DNA of 64,000 nucleotides from Rhodanobacteraceae bacterium (GTDB taxonomy: Bacteria > Pseudomonadota > Gammaproteobacteria > Xanthomonadales > Rhodanobacteraceae), in NCBI GenBank assembly GCA_009996615.1, contig JAACZU010000014.1:23941-87940 (forward strand). Reading direction: 5' to 3'. A program made the translations under genes and the position numbers. The notes below the pieces were generated by a model that ran no database searches, had not been told where the DNA came from, and saw only the letters and a list, made by a program, of their open reading frames with translations. Positions 41,706 to 50,302 of the stretch are shown here, one piece after another. Within the stretch, counting starts at the first letter, position 1; every line of letters begins with the position of its first letter.

Positions 41706-42413
41706 ATGATCGAACTGGTCGGCTTCGACGGCGACGACACGCTCTGGCACAGCGAGGGCTATTACCAGCATGCCGGCGCCGAGTTCGAGCGCATCGTCGG
41801 CGCCTGGATCGACGTCGCCGACGCCGGCGTGCGCAGCCGCCTGCAGGCGGTCGAGCGGCGCAACCTCGCGCTGTTCGGCTACGGCGCGAAGGGCATGACG
41901 CTGTCGATGATCGAGGCCGCGATCGAGCTGACCGGCGGCCGCATTCCCGCCGCCGACCTGCACCGCATCGTCGAACTCGGCAAGCGCATCCTCGAGCACC
42001 CGGTCGAACTGCTGCCCGGCATCCGCGCCGCGGTGCAGGCGGTCGCCGAACGCCACCGCGTCGTGCTGATCACCAAGGGCGACCTGTTCCACCAGGAGCG
42101 CAAGGTCGAGCAGAGCGGCCTCGGCGACCTGTTCCAGCGCATCGAGATCGTGTCGGAGAAGGACACGCGCAGCTACGCGCGCGTGCTGGCCGAGGTCGGC
42201 GTCGACGCGCGCGCGTTCGCGATGGTCGGCAATTCGCTGCGCTCGGACATCGAGCCGGTCATCGCGCTCGGCGGCTGGGGCATCCACATGCCCTACCACG
42301 TCACCTGGGAACACGAACTCGAACACAACGTCGAGCGCGGCCACCCGCGCGTGCGCACCGTCGCCGGCCCGGACGGGATTGCCGAAGCAGTGACGCAGCT
42401 GGCGTCTGGCTGA
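41706..42413 (+). CDS. HAD-superfamily hydrolase
   Basis: A 235-residue phosphatase-like protein. Motif I is ELVGFDGDDTLWHSE, with the nucleophile Asp and the +2 Asp. Motif II is VVLITKGD. Motif III has a Lys in IVSEKDTRSY, and motif IV is AMVGNSLRSDIEP. A helical cap domain lies at ~20-100. The Thr/Leu-Trp after DGDD resembles the YjjG/phosphoglycolate-phosphatase branch. The substrate cannot be assigned. Confidence 0.85.
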   Translation: MIELVGFDGDDTLWHSEGYYQHAGAEFERIVGAWIDVADAGVRSRLQAVERRNLALFGYGAKGMTLSMIEAAIELTGGRIPAADLHRIVELGKRILEHPVELLPGIRAAVQAVAERHRVVLITKGDLFHQERKVEQSGLGDLFQRIEIVSEKDTRSYARVLAEVGVDARAFAMVGNSLRSDIEPVIALGGWGIHMPYHVTWEHELEHNVERGHPRVRTVAGPDGIAEAVTQLASG

Positions 42414-42458
42414 CCCGCCGCGCGCCGCCACACGGCGGCGCGCGGCGGCAACGAACCG

Positions 42459-42898
42459 TCAGGTCCTGGCGGGATGCGCTTGCAGGAACGCCTTCAAAGC
42501 AGCCAGCAGACGTTCCTTCGCCGCTAGCACCTCCTCGCCCAGCTCGCGCATTCCCTCCGGGTAGTGCTTGAGCAACGGCCTGGACGCGTCGACATCCCGG
42601 GACAGCGCAAACTCGATGGCCCAGACGACCTCCTGCGGGGAGGACATGCCGTTGAGCGATGCCTCGACTTCCCGGCTCGGTCCGACTCATCCTGTGCGAG
42701 GCTCGCCAGCAGTGCCCGATCGCGCTTGCCGAGCTCGACGGGATCCATACCCAACTGCGCACGCCGTTGCAGCGCCCTGGCTGGCAGGTCGTCGAGCAGA
42801 TCATCCAGTTTCCCGGCGAGCAGAAGCGCCTCCTGGAGCGCTGCGACAACCGCGTCTTCCTCCGCCTTGCCGACTGCAATCCGCACGTAACCTTTCAT
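42459..42898 (-). pseudogene. Small hypothetical gene broken by a single-base frameshift
   Basis: GGGGAG precedes the ATG at 42898, which opens MKGYVRIAVGKAEEDAVVAA. This frame reads sensibly to about 42690 (LLASLAQDESDRA), then turns Arg/Ser-rich. The neighbouring frame continues sensibly as REVEASLNGMSSPQEVVWAI to the stop at 42459. One missing base in GCCGGGAAG (about 42680-42690) would join both parts into a 146-residue helical protein. It may be a real mutation or a sequencing error. The rejoined protein looks soluble and charged; I recognise no family. Confidence 0.65.
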
Positions 42899-43039
42899 TG
42901 GACTCCCCGCTGAAGTGATCCGCCCAAGATCGGGGGCAGGTTCACTTCCTGACATTCGATACGTGAACCTGACTCCGATCCTGCTTGCCCCATCGCGAGA
43001 TCAAGATCGGCGCGCGGGGGCGAATCGGTCTCTGTGGCG

Positions 43040-43092
43040 ATGGCGTGAGAACAACACCATGCCCACCCAACCCTCCCCTTGAGGGGGAGTGC
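43040..43092. repeat. CCATGCCCACCCAACCCTCCCC dispersed repeat
   Basis: GCGTGAGAACAACACCATGC is followed by CCACCCAACCCTCCCCTTGAGGGGGAG. Nearly the same sequence, including the GCGAGAACAACACCAT lead, stands at 55449-55501. Confidence 0.8.
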
Positions 43093-43148
43093 TGAAAGCG
43101 CGCTCTACAGAGAAGGTCTACGCGCTGACGCGCGCGAAAAGGCGGGCA

Positions 43149-43221
43149 TGCCGGCACCCGGATTCGAACTGGGGACCTACCGCTTACAAGGCGGTTGCTC
43201 TACCAACTGAGCTATGCCGGC
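43149..43221 (-). tRNA. tRNA-Thr (anticodon TGT)
   Basis: The minus-strand cloverleaf is clear. The acceptor stem GCCGGCA pairs with TGCCGGC, the D arm is GCTCAGTTGGTAGAGC, the anticodon stem-loop is CCGCCTTGTAAGGCGG with anticodon TGT, and the T arm is CCCAGTTCGAATCCGGG. The discriminator base is A. The CCA end is not encoded (TGC follows), so it must be added after transcription. It stands alone. Confidence 0.96.
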
Positions 43222-43308
43222 ACGGGCGCGCATTCTAGCCCGGAAGGCCGGGCCTGTCTCGGCGCGCGCCGGGCGCGCGGCCAGCGCCGCGCTTGCCCCC
43301 AAGCCCTC

Positions 43309-43974
43309 TCAGAAGCACGCGATCGTCTCCTCGCGCAGGTCGCGCGCGCTCACGCGCTCGCGCCAGTCCAGCGGCGCGGCGCCGGCGAGCGCGACGTCGA
43401 GCCAGTACTGCGGCAGCTCCTCGGTGCGCGTGGCGACCTGCGGCGTGAAGCCGAGCGCGGCGATCTCGGCGCGGCGGCGCTCGGCGTTGCCCTGGTCGCG
43501 GAACAGGCCGAGCGAGACGGTGTTCTGCTGCTCGCCGGCGGTGACCACGTAGTAGTCGCGCACGCCCTTCTGCTGCAGCGTGCGCGCGGCGCCGAGCGCC
43601 TGTTCGCGGTTGTTCATCGCCGGCAGGTGCACCCAGTAACCGCGCGTCTGCGTCGCGCGCGTCTCGCGCATGCGGATGCGCCGCGTCAGCGGCGCCAGCG
43701 CGTTCAGCGCGGCGCGCGTGTCGGACTGGGTCGCGAACGGGCCGATCGTGCGGCATTCGTCGCTGGCCAGCTCCGCGCCGCTCTCCGGCGCGCTGGCCAG
43801 CTCGGCGGTGGCGGCGACGCCTTCGCCCTCGCGTTCGGACAGCAGCACCAGCGCCGGCACGCCTGGGTCGGCCACCGCCGCGGGAGCCTGCGCCGGGCGC
43901 TGGGCGAACAACAGCCAGGCCGCCCCACCGAGGTTGAGCGCAAGCAGCAGCGTGAACAGGGCGCGGACGAACAT
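43309..43974 (-). CDS. SPOR-domain membrane protein
   Basis: A 221-residue protein with one N-terminal hydrophobic segment (ALFTLLLALNLGGAAWLLF), a variable linker rich in Ala and Glu, and a C-terminal SPOR-like domain (~120-195): GYWVHLPAMNNREQALGAAR, GVRDYYVVTAGEQQNTVSLG and LFRDQGNAERRRAEIAALG. SPOR domains bind denuded peptidoglycan at division sites. It is 33 bp downstream of coaX in the birA-coaX operon, an arrangement typical of this order of bacteria. Confidence 0.82.
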   Translation of the reverse strand: MFVRALFTLLLALNLGGAAWLLFAQRPAQAPAAVADPGVPALVLLSEREGEGVAATAELASAPESGAELASDECRTIGPFATQSDTRAALNALAPLTRRIRMRETRATQTRGYWVHLPAMNNREQALGAARTLQQKGVRDYYVVTAGEQQNTVSLGLFRDQGNAERRRAEIAALGFTPQVATRTEELPQYWLDVALAGAAPLDWRERVSARDLREETIACF

Positions 43975-44006
43975 CGGGGTCGGCGGCGACGGGGGGAACC
44001 CCGATT

Positions 44007-44756
44007 CTAGCCGTCCGCCCCGGCCGCGTTCATGGCCCAGCGCGCAAGCCCGTGCAGGACCAGGTCGTGCGCCGGTTCGGCCTGCGGCAACAGCGGCGCG
44101 AGGTCGCCGCCGCCGCCGCCGGTCAGCACCAGCGCCGGCGTGCTGCCGAGGTGGCGCGCAGCGGCCATGTGGAAGCGGTCGATCGCGCCGGCCGCGGCGT
44201 ACAGCGAGCCGGTGTAGACCGCATCGGCGGTGTTGCACGGCAGGTCGCGCCAGTGGCCGTCGCCGGCGCCGACGCGCGCGGTACCGCCGAGCACCGCCTG
44301 GCGCATCAGCGCCGGGGACGGCACGATCACGCCGCCCAAGTGCGCGCCGTCGGCGGCCAGCGCGTCGAGCGTCAGCGCGGTGCCGACGCTGGCCAGCACC
44401 TGCGCGCGCGACTGCGCGGCGTGCAGCGCGACCAGCGCGAGAAAGCGGTCGACGCCGAGCCGCGCCGGCTCGGCGTAGGCGTTGCGCACGCCGAGCGCGG
44501 CGGCCGGGCTGCGCACGAACTCGGTGCGCACGCCGAAGCGCTCGCGCACGAACAGCGCCAGCTCGTGCTCGCGCGCGTCGCTGGCGACGCTGGCGACCCA
44601 CACGTGGCGCGGATGCGCCAGGTCGATCCACTCGCGCCGCAGTTCGGTTGCCAGCACCTTGCCGACATGCGCGAACACGCCGCGCGGCTGCAGGCGCGTG
44701 CCGTCGAGCAGCGCCCACTTCAGGCGCGTGTTGCCGAAATCGATCAACAGGTTCAT
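44007..44756 (-). CDS. coaX: Type III pantothenate kinase
   Basis: A 249-residue enzyme that phosphorylates pantothenate, the first step of coenzyme A synthesis. It begins MNLLIDFGNTRLKWALLDG, the ASKHA-fold phosphate-1 motif with the catalytic Asp. LGVDRFLALVAL and the phosphate-2 motif VLASVGTALTLDAL follow, then GGVIVPSPALM and the late VLTGGGGGDLAPLL. All are family hallmarks at normal length. The ATG overlaps the birA stop as ATGA, so the two genes are coupled. Confidence 0.95.
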   Translation of the reverse strand: MNLLIDFGNTRLKWALLDGTRLQPRGVFAHVGKVLATELRREWIDLAHPRHVWVASVASDAREHELALFVRERFGVRTEFVRSPAAALGVRNAYAEPARLGVDRFLALVALHAAQSRAQVLASVGTALTLDALAADGAHLGGVIVPSPALMRQAVLGGTARVGAGDGHWRDLPCNTADAVYTGSLYAAAGAIDRFHMAAARHLGSTPALVLTGGGGGDLAPLLPQAEPAHDLVLHGLARWAMNAAGADG

Positions 44757-45787
44757 GGCGTCCCTCGCACGCTGACCTCGCCGCTGTCCACTGCCCGTTC
44801 GCCGTCGGCGAACACGACGCGCAACGCGCCGCGCGCATCGACGCCGGCGGCGACGCCCTCGCGCGCGCCGTCGGCGCGCAGCACCTGCACGCGCCGGCCG
44901 GCCAGCACGTCGTGCTGCGCCCAGGCGTCGGCGAACGCGCCGAAGCCGTCGCGGGCGAAGCGCTCGAGCGCGTCGAGCAGGCGTTCGAGCAAGGCCGCGG
45001 CGAGCCGGTTGCGCGACGGCGGCGCGCCGTCGGCGAGCGTGGCGAGGTCGATCCACGGCTGGTCGATCGAGGCGCCGGCGCGCGCGTCGAGGCGCACGTT
45101 GAGGCCGAGGCCGATCACCGCGTGGCACGGCCCGAGCGCATCGCCGCCGAGCTCGACCAGGATGCCGCCGAGCTTGCGCCCGCGCGCGACGAGGTCGTTC
45201 GGCCATTTCAGGCCGATCTCGCCGATGCCGCAGTCGGCCAGCGCCTGCACCGCGGCGATGCCGACGACCAGACTCAACCCGGCCAGCGCGGCCATGCCGC
45301 CGTCGAAGCGCTTGAGCAGCGACAGCGCGATGCCGCCGCCGAGCGGCAGGCGCCACGCACGCCCTCGGCGGCCGCGGCCGGCGCTCTGCAGTTCGGCCAG
45401 GCAGGCCAGGCCGTCGCGCGGATCGGTGGCGGCCGCGCGCAGCAGCGCGCTGTTGGTCGAATCGAGTTGCCAGTGCACGGCCAGCGCGCCGAGCCGCGCG
45501 TGCGCGGCGACGGACAGGCCGGCCGCGATCGCGTCGGCGTCGAGCAGGTCGAGCGGCGCATCGAGCCGGTAGCCACGCCCGGCCTGGGCCGAGATGCCCA
45601 GGCCGAGCGCGCGCAGGCGCTCGACCTGCTTCCACACCGCCGCGCGCGTCACGCCCAGGCGCGCCGCCAGCTCGCTGCCGGAGATCGCCGGCGCCGCCGC
45701 CAGCGCGGCCAACAGCGCGGCCGGCGCAGGCCCGTCCGCGCGCGGCGCGGACGGCGGAGGCTGGGCAGTGGCGGCATCGGCGGACAT
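44753..45787 (-). CDS. birA: Biotin-[acetyl-CoA-carboxylase] ligase / biotin operon repressor
   Basis: A 344-residue bifunctional BirA. The N-terminal ~80 residues form a winged helix (ISGSELAARLGVTRAAVWKQ) for repression of biotin genes. The catalytic domain has the biotin- and AMP-binding loop SAGRGRRGRAWRLPLGGG, the Lys-bearing GLKWPNDLVARGRKLGGIL and AVIGLGLNVRLDA. The C-terminal ~55 residues form the small cap domain. Its start at 45787 gives a ~20-residue Pro/Ala-rich lead before the helix-turn-helix. It is the first gene of birA-coaX-SPOR. Confidence 0.94.
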   Translation of the reverse strand: MSADAATAQPPPSAPRADGPAPAALLAALAAAPAISGSELAARLGVTRAAVWKQVERLRALGLGISAQAGRGYRLDAPLDLLDADAIAAGLSVAAHARLGALAVHWQLDSTNSALLRAAATDPRDGLACLAELQSAGRGRRGRAWRLPLGGGIALSLLKRFDGGMAALAGLSLVVGIAAVQALADCGIGEIGLKWPNDLVARGRKLGGILVELGGDALGPCHAVIGLGLNVRLDARAGASIDQPWIDLATLADGAPPSRNRLAAALLERLLDALERFARDGFGAFADAWAQHDVLAGRRVQVLRADGAREGVAAGVDARGALRVVFADGERAVDSGEVSVRGTP

Positions 45788-45960
45788 GGCCGCAGTGTAG
45801 CCGCGGCGGTGACGGCCGCGTGCAACGTTTGCGCAGCCTCGCGCATCCTCCATCGGGCAGGTGTGGCGTGCGCCGGAACGTGTCCGGTCCTGTCCGTGCG
45901 ACTGTCCGGCGGACGCCCGCTGCGGCCACCGCAGCCATTGGCCGCGCGATAAGCGATTGA

Positions 45961-45976
45961 TGGCACGAAGAATGCA
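45961..45976 (+). promoter_or_regulatory. Candidate sigma-54 promoter
   Basis: TGGCACGAAGAATGCA matches the sigma-54 consensus TGGCACG-N4-TTGCW with one mismatch and exact GG-GC spacing. It lies 85 bp upstream of the small secreted gene's ATG. Upstream, at 45880-45912, three TGTCC words could serve as an activator site. This is prediction only. Confidence 0.55.
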
Positions 45977-46060
45977 GGTGGGCTTTGCGTCCGCTGGAGT
46001 CCAACGATGGTTCGTGCGAGCATTGCCGTCTGCCCTGGCGCCCGAGCAGGGATCCATCCG

Positions 46061-46420
46061 ATGAAAAAGCCCGTTTCCGCACTCGCGGTCCTGGTGGCCG
46101 CATGGTCCTGCACCGCTGCGTTCGCGCAGGAGGCGCCGCTGCGCGGCGTCGGCCTGCTGGCGCTGAACACGAGCGAGCCGAGCAGCCACAGCACGCTGGT
46201 CGAACCGTCGGATGGCGGCGGCGGCACGGTCGGCGCCCGCGCGCTGCGCGGCGGCGACGGCGTGCGCCCCGGCAGCGGCCAGGCGGACGACGACGATGGT
46301 GCCTCCGCCGATGCGCTGCCGGCCAAGGCGGGCACGCCGGCCGACCCGGCCCCGCCGGTAGCCGCACCGCGGCGCCCGAGCTACCGCTGGCAGTCCCTGG
46401 TCCCCGGCGCAATCAAGTGA
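46061..46420 (+). CDS. Small secreted protein of unknown function
   Basis: A 119-residue protein. A signal peptide (MKKPVSALAVLVAAWSCTAA, cleavage near AFA-QEA) is followed by a low-complexity Gly/Asp/Ala/Pro-rich body and the C-terminal RRPSYRWQSLVPGAIK. I recognise no domain. It is the first gene after a sigma-54-like site, and its stop lies ~10 bp before a 60-bp tandem repeat. The start at 46061 is chosen for the signal peptide; an ATG 18 codons upstream gives an implausible leader. Confidence 0.65.
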   Translation: MKKPVSALAVLVAAWSCTAAFAQEAPLRGVGLLALNTSEPSSHSTLVEPSDGGGGTVGARALRGGDGVRPGSGQADDDDGASADALPAKAGTPADPAPPVAAPRRPSYRWQSLVPGAIK

Positions 46421-46430
46421 CTCCAGGATG

Positions 46431-46610
46431 GAGTCATCCCGTGCAGTACAGGGATGTACGTCGACACGGGATCCAGCCTTTGACCCGATGCGCTCATCCC
46501 GTGCGGTACAGGGACGTACGACGACACGGGATCCAGCCTTTGATCCGATGCGCTCATCCCGTGCAGCACAGGACGTACGACGACACGGGATCCAGCGCCT
46601 CACCCGATCA
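46431..46610. repeat. Three tandem 60-bp units with internal hairpin
   Basis: CATCCCGTGC recurs at 46435, 46495 and 46555, an exact 60-bp period. Each unit holds CATCCCGTG..CACGGGATCC, a stem able to enclose GCAGTACAGGGATGTACG. The copies differ at only a few positions. No reading frame is apparent. Confidence 0.88.
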
Positions 46611-46638
46611 CATGCATGCCAAAGCGTGAGCCGCACGC

Positions 46639-47424
46639 GTGAGCCGTAGCTGGCTGGCGCGCCTGCGCGGCACATTCGCTGGCGCGCCACGCATCGATGA
46701 TGCCGAGTGGAACGCGCTGCTGGCCGGCTCGGCGCTGTTCGAACCGCTGTCCGCCGACGAGCGCCGCACGCTGCGCGCGCTGGCCGAGCGCTTCCTTGCG
46801 AAGAAGACCTTCAGTGCCGCGGCCGGCCACGAACTGAGCGCGCCGCAGTGCCTGGCGATCGCCGCGCTGGCCTGCCTGCCGGTGCTGCACCTGGGCTTCG
46901 ACTGGCTCGCCGGCTGGCGCGAGGTGATCGTCTATCCGGGCGAGTTCCGCGTGCGCCGCGAGCACCACGACGAGCACACCGGCGTCGTCACCGAGGGCGA
47001 CGACGAGCTGATCGGCGAGGCGTGGGAGCATGGCCCGCTGATCCTGTCGTGGGCCGACGTCGCGACCGACCTCGCGCAGCCGTTCGACGGCTTCAACGTG
47101 GTCGCGCACGAGATCGCGCACAAGCTCGACATGCTCGACGGCGCGATGAACGGCGTGCCGCGGCTGCCCGCGCACGTCACGCGGCGCGACTGGATCGGCG
47201 CGATGCAGCCGGCCTACGACACGCTGGTACGCGCGGTCGAGCGCGGCCGCGACACGCTGATCGACCCGTACGCGGCCGAGAGCGTCGACGAGTTCTTCGC
47301 CGTCACCAGCGAGCTGCATTTCTCCGACCCGGCCCTGCTCGCCGAGGCGGCGCCGAAGGTCGCCGCGCTGCTGGCGCGCTTCTACGGCGCGGCCGCGGTT
47401 GCGGCGCCCGGATCGCGCCGTTAG
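46639..47424 (+). CDS. mtfA: MtfA-family zinc peptidase
   Basis: A 261-residue soluble metalloprotein. The zinc-peptidase motif HEIAHKLDMLDG (HExxH at residues 157-161) and the third ligand region VDEFFAVTSELHF fit MtfA (DUF980). In E. coli, MtfA binds the glucose repressor Mlc and has aminopeptidase activity. The WREVIVYPGEFRVRRE and GEAWEHGPLILSW segments are also typical. The GTG at 46639 gives the expected N-terminus (MSRSWLARLRG). No Mlc gene is visible here. Confidence 0.9.
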   Translation: MSRSWLARLRGTFAGAPRIDDAEWNALLAGSALFEPLSADERRTLRALAERFLAKKTFSAAAGHELSAPQCLAIAALACLPVLHLGFDWLAGWREVIVYPGEFRVRREHHDEHTGVVTEGDDELIGEAWEHGPLILSWADVATDLAQPFDGFNVVAHEIAHKLDMLDGAMNGVPRLPAHVTRRDWIGAMQPAYDTLVRAVERGRDTLIDPYAAESVDEFFAVTSELHFSDPALLAEAAPKVAALLARFYGAAAVAAPGSRR

Positions 47425-47485
47425 CCTTCGGCATCCACTCCTGCTGGCGCGCCGGCCGCATCCGCGGCGCGGCGCCTTCTTGCCG

Positions 47486-50233
47486 ATGCCCACGATGTCC
47501 CCTGCCCGCGCGCTCGCGCTCGCCCTGTTTGCCTCGCCGCTGCCCGCGCTCGCCTGCAGCGGCCAGCTGCACATCGAACTCGAACACGCCGGCGTGTACG
47601 CGCTCGACCACGCCGCGATCGTCGCCGCGCAGCCGGGCCTGGCCGATTGCGCCGCCGACGAGTTGGTGCTGACGCAAGGCGGCACCGAGGTGCCGATCCG
47701 CGTGGTCGCCAGCGGACCGCGCTTCGGCGCCGGCGATCGCATCGAATGGGTCGGCCAGGCGCTGCATGGCCCGCAGAGCTGGTTCGATCCGTTCAGCGTC
47801 AACAACGTCTACCTGCTCGGCGCGGCGCCCGGCGCGCATGCGCGCCTGCGCGACGTCGAGGCGAGCGGCAGCGGGCGCGCCGCGCTCGCGCGCTTCGCGC
47901 ACCTGGAGCAGGAAAACCTGATGATCCGGCTCGACCAGACCCAGCAGCAGCCGGGCGAGGAGTCGGACGTGTGGCAATGGGCCAAGCTGACCCACGTCGA
48001 CGCGCAGCCGTTCGAGACGCGCTTCGACCTGCCCGACCTCGACGCGCGCGGCGTCGAGGTCAAAGTGACCTTGAACTTCCGCGGCCTGTCCGAGGCGGTC
48101 CCGCCGCCGCAGCACAAGGGCGACAAGCCGGACGACCACGTCGTCGCGGTCGCGCTGAACGGCCATGCGCTGGCGCCGCTGCACTGGGACGGCCGCGACG
48201 AGGTGCGCCGCGAGCTGAGCGTGCCGGCCGCGCTGCTGAAGGCCGGCGGCAACGTGCTGCGCCTGTCGGTGCCCAAGCGCGCGACGCCGTGGGATGCGAG
48301 CGCGCACGTCGTCGACGTCGTCATGTTCAACTGGATCGAGCTGACCTGGCCGCTGGCTGGCGACCTCGATGCCGGCCAGCGGCCGCTGCGCGTGCGCGCC
48401 GACGCGGCGCAGCCGCTGCAACTGAGCTGGCGCGGCGCCGGCACGCCGGTGCTGTACGGCCTCGACGGCCTGCGCCGGCCCGGCCGCGCGCTCGGCGGCG
48501 GCCGTTACGCGTTCGCGCCGGCGCCGGCCGGCGTCGAGCTGTTCCCGGCGCTCGACGGCCGCCTCGCGCGGCCGCTGGCGCTGCGCGCGGTGCGCGGCGA
48601 GGAATGGCGCCAGCCCGCGGACGGCTACGACTACCTGATCGTGGCGCACCCGAAACTGATCGAGGCGATCCGTCCGCTCGCCGCGTTCCACGAGCAGCGC
48701 GGACTCAAGGTGGCGATCCTCGACGTCAACGACGTCTACGACCAGTTCAACCACGGCCTCACCCACCCGCAGGCGATCCGCAACCTCGCCGACGCGGCCT
48801 ACCACCGCTGGCCGAAGCGCGCGCGCTTCCTGCTGCTGGTCGGCGACGCCAGCTTCGACATCCGCCACGACACCTACGACGACGCCAACTACGCCAAGTG
48901 GACGCACACGGAGCTGCTGTATCCGAACCACTTCGGCACGGTGGCGAGCTCGGGCTATGCGAACAAGCCGAAGAAGCTGGCCGACCGCAACCTGATCCCA
49001 ACCTGGCAGTACCCCTCGCCCGAGGGCCAGTCGGCCAGCGACAACTGGTTCGGCGCGGTCGACGGCGACGACTGGCATCCGGTTGTGGCGGTCGGCCGCT
49101 TCCCGGTGGTCGAGCCGGCCGAGGTCAGCGCGATCGTCGACAAGACGATCGACTACCTGTCCAAGCCGCAGCTCGGCGCGTGGCGGCGCGACGTGATGTT
49201 CATCACCGACGAAATCGATTCGTTCAAGAAGGCCTCCGACGAGATCGCCACCGCGCTTGGCAAGGACGGTTTCGTCGCCGACAAGGTCTACGCCAGCCCG
49301 AAGGAATCGGACAACGCCGCGCACCAGAACGCGATCCGCAGCGGCATCGACGACGGCCGCCTGCTGGTGCACTTCATCGGTCACGGCGGCCGCTACATCT
49401 GGCGCACCGGCCCGCCGGACCTGAGCAAGAACCACGACCTGTTCACGCTCGACGACGTGTCGAAACTCGGCAACAGCGAACGCCTGCCGATGGTGCTGTC
49501 GATGACCTGCTACTCGGCGCCGTTCGACAACCCGACCGAGGACTCGATCGGCGAGAAGTTCCTGCGCGAGCCGGGCAAGGGCGCGGTCGCGGTGTTCGCC
49601 GCGTCGTGGCGCAACTCGCCCTCGCCCGCGTTCAGCAAGAGCATCATCAGCGCGCTGCTCGAACCCGGCGCGACGATCGGCGAGGCGATCGTGCGCGCGA
49701 AGCAGCAGTCGCAGGACCGCACGCTGGTGGAGATGTACAACCTGCTCGGCGACCCGGCGGTCGTGCTCGAGCGCCCGCGCGACGCGGCCAAGGTCGTGGC
49801 CGACCCCGGCCGCTGGAACCCGGGCGTGCTGGTCGACCTGCAGCAGCCGCGCTTTTCCGGCCACGTCAACGTCGACTGGCTCGACGCCAAGGGCACCCGC
49901 CTGGCGCGCACCGAGTTCCATAGCGACACGCCGCGCTTCCGCCTGCCGCTGCCGGTCGAGGCGCGCGAACGGGCGACCGAGGTGCGCGTCTACGCCGCCG
50001 CGCCGAGCACCGGCCGCGACGCCGTCGGCGGCGCCTCGCTGGTGCCGCCGGCCGCGACGCCATCGGTCCCGTGGCACGTCGCGCTGGCCGACTGGTGGCG
50101 CGAATTCCGCCGCCCGCCGTACCAGCCGCCGGTGTGGCATGCGGACACGATTTTCATCGCCGATTTCGACGACCCGAATCCGGCGCAGACGGCGGCGGCA
50201 CGCAAGGCGGCCGCCTCCGCGCCCTCGCCGTAG
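47486..50233 (+). CDS. Secreted gingipain-like (C25) cysteine peptidase
   Basis: A 915-residue secreted protein with a signal peptide (ALALALFASPLPALA-CSG). The N-terminal half forms beta-rich domains (GDRIEWVGQALHG, SWFDPFSVNNVYLLG). From about residue 370 to 780 lies a C25 peptidase domain: YDYLIVAHPKLIEAIRPLA, LLLVGDASFDI, the catalytic His633 in LLVHFIGHGGRY, and the catalytic Cys675 in VLSMTCYSAPFD. The end includes HADTIFIADFDDPN. C25 enzymes are best known from Bacteroidetes, where a type IX system exports them; here only a Sec signal is visible. The start could also be the ATG at 47495. The TAG stop lies in a GTAGGCTGG repeat. Confidence 0.85.
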   Translation: MPTMSPARALALALFASPLPALACSGQLHIELEHAGVYALDHAAIVAAQPGLADCAADELVLTQGGTEVPIRVVASGPRFGAGDRIEWVGQALHGPQSWFDPFSVNNVYLLGAAPGAHARLRDVEASGSGRAALARFAHLEQENLMIRLDQTQQQPGEESDVWQWAKLTHVDAQPFETRFDLPDLDARGVEVKVTLNFRGLSEAVPPPQHKGDKPDDHVVAVALNGHALAPLHWDGRDEVRRELSVPAALLKAGGNVLRLSVPKRATPWDASAHVVDVVMFNWIELTWPLAGDLDAGQRPLRVRADAAQPLQLSWRGAGTPVLYGLDGLRRPGRALGGGRYAFAPAPAGVELFPALDGRLARPLALRAVRGEEWRQPADGYDYLIVAHPKLIEAIRPLAAFHEQRGLKVAILDVNDVYDQFNHGLTHPQAIRNLADAAYHRWPKRARFLLLVGDASFDIRHDTYDDANYAKWTHTELLYPNHFGTVASSGYANKPKKLADRNLIPTWQYPSPEGQSASDNWFGAVDGDDWHPVVAVGRFPVVEPAEVSAIVDKTIDYLSKPQLGAWRRDVMFITDEIDSFKKASDEIATALGKDGFVADKVYASPKESDNAAHQNAIRSGIDDGRLLVHFIGHGGRYIWRTGPPDLSKNHDLFTLDDVSKLGNSERLPMVLSMTCYSAPFDNPTEDSIGEKFLREPGKGAVAVFAASWRNSPSPAFSKSIISALLEPGATIGEAIVRAKQQSQDRTLVEMYNLLGDPAVVLERPRDAAKVVADPGRWNPGVLVDLQQPRFSGHVNVDWLDAKGTRLARTEFHSDTPRFRLPLPVEARERATEVRVYAAAPSTGRDAVGGASLVPPAATPSVPWHVALADWWREFRRPPYQPPVWHADTIFIADFDDPNPAQTAAARKAAASAPSP

Positions 50234-50302
50234 GCTGGACGACCGCAGGTCGGCCGGCGCTCTGCCGGATCCCTGCCGGTCGCGCTGCGCGCGCCCAGCC
50301 TA
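50230..50302. repeat. GTAGGCTGG dispersed inverted repeat, supplies a stop codon
   Basis: It runs from GTAGGCTGGACGACCGCAGG to GCGCGCCCAGCCTAC, the same family as 15581-15645. The TAG stop of the C25 peptidase gene is within its first four bases. Confidence 0.8.

Noticed and set aside
46431-46610. 60-bp units considered as CRISPR repeats
   Set aside because: The units are contiguous and nearly identical over their whole length, with no variable spacers and no cas genes nearby.
47486-50233. Type IX secretion of the C25 protease
   Set aside because: No type IX C-terminal sorting domain and no por/spr genes are visible in the window.
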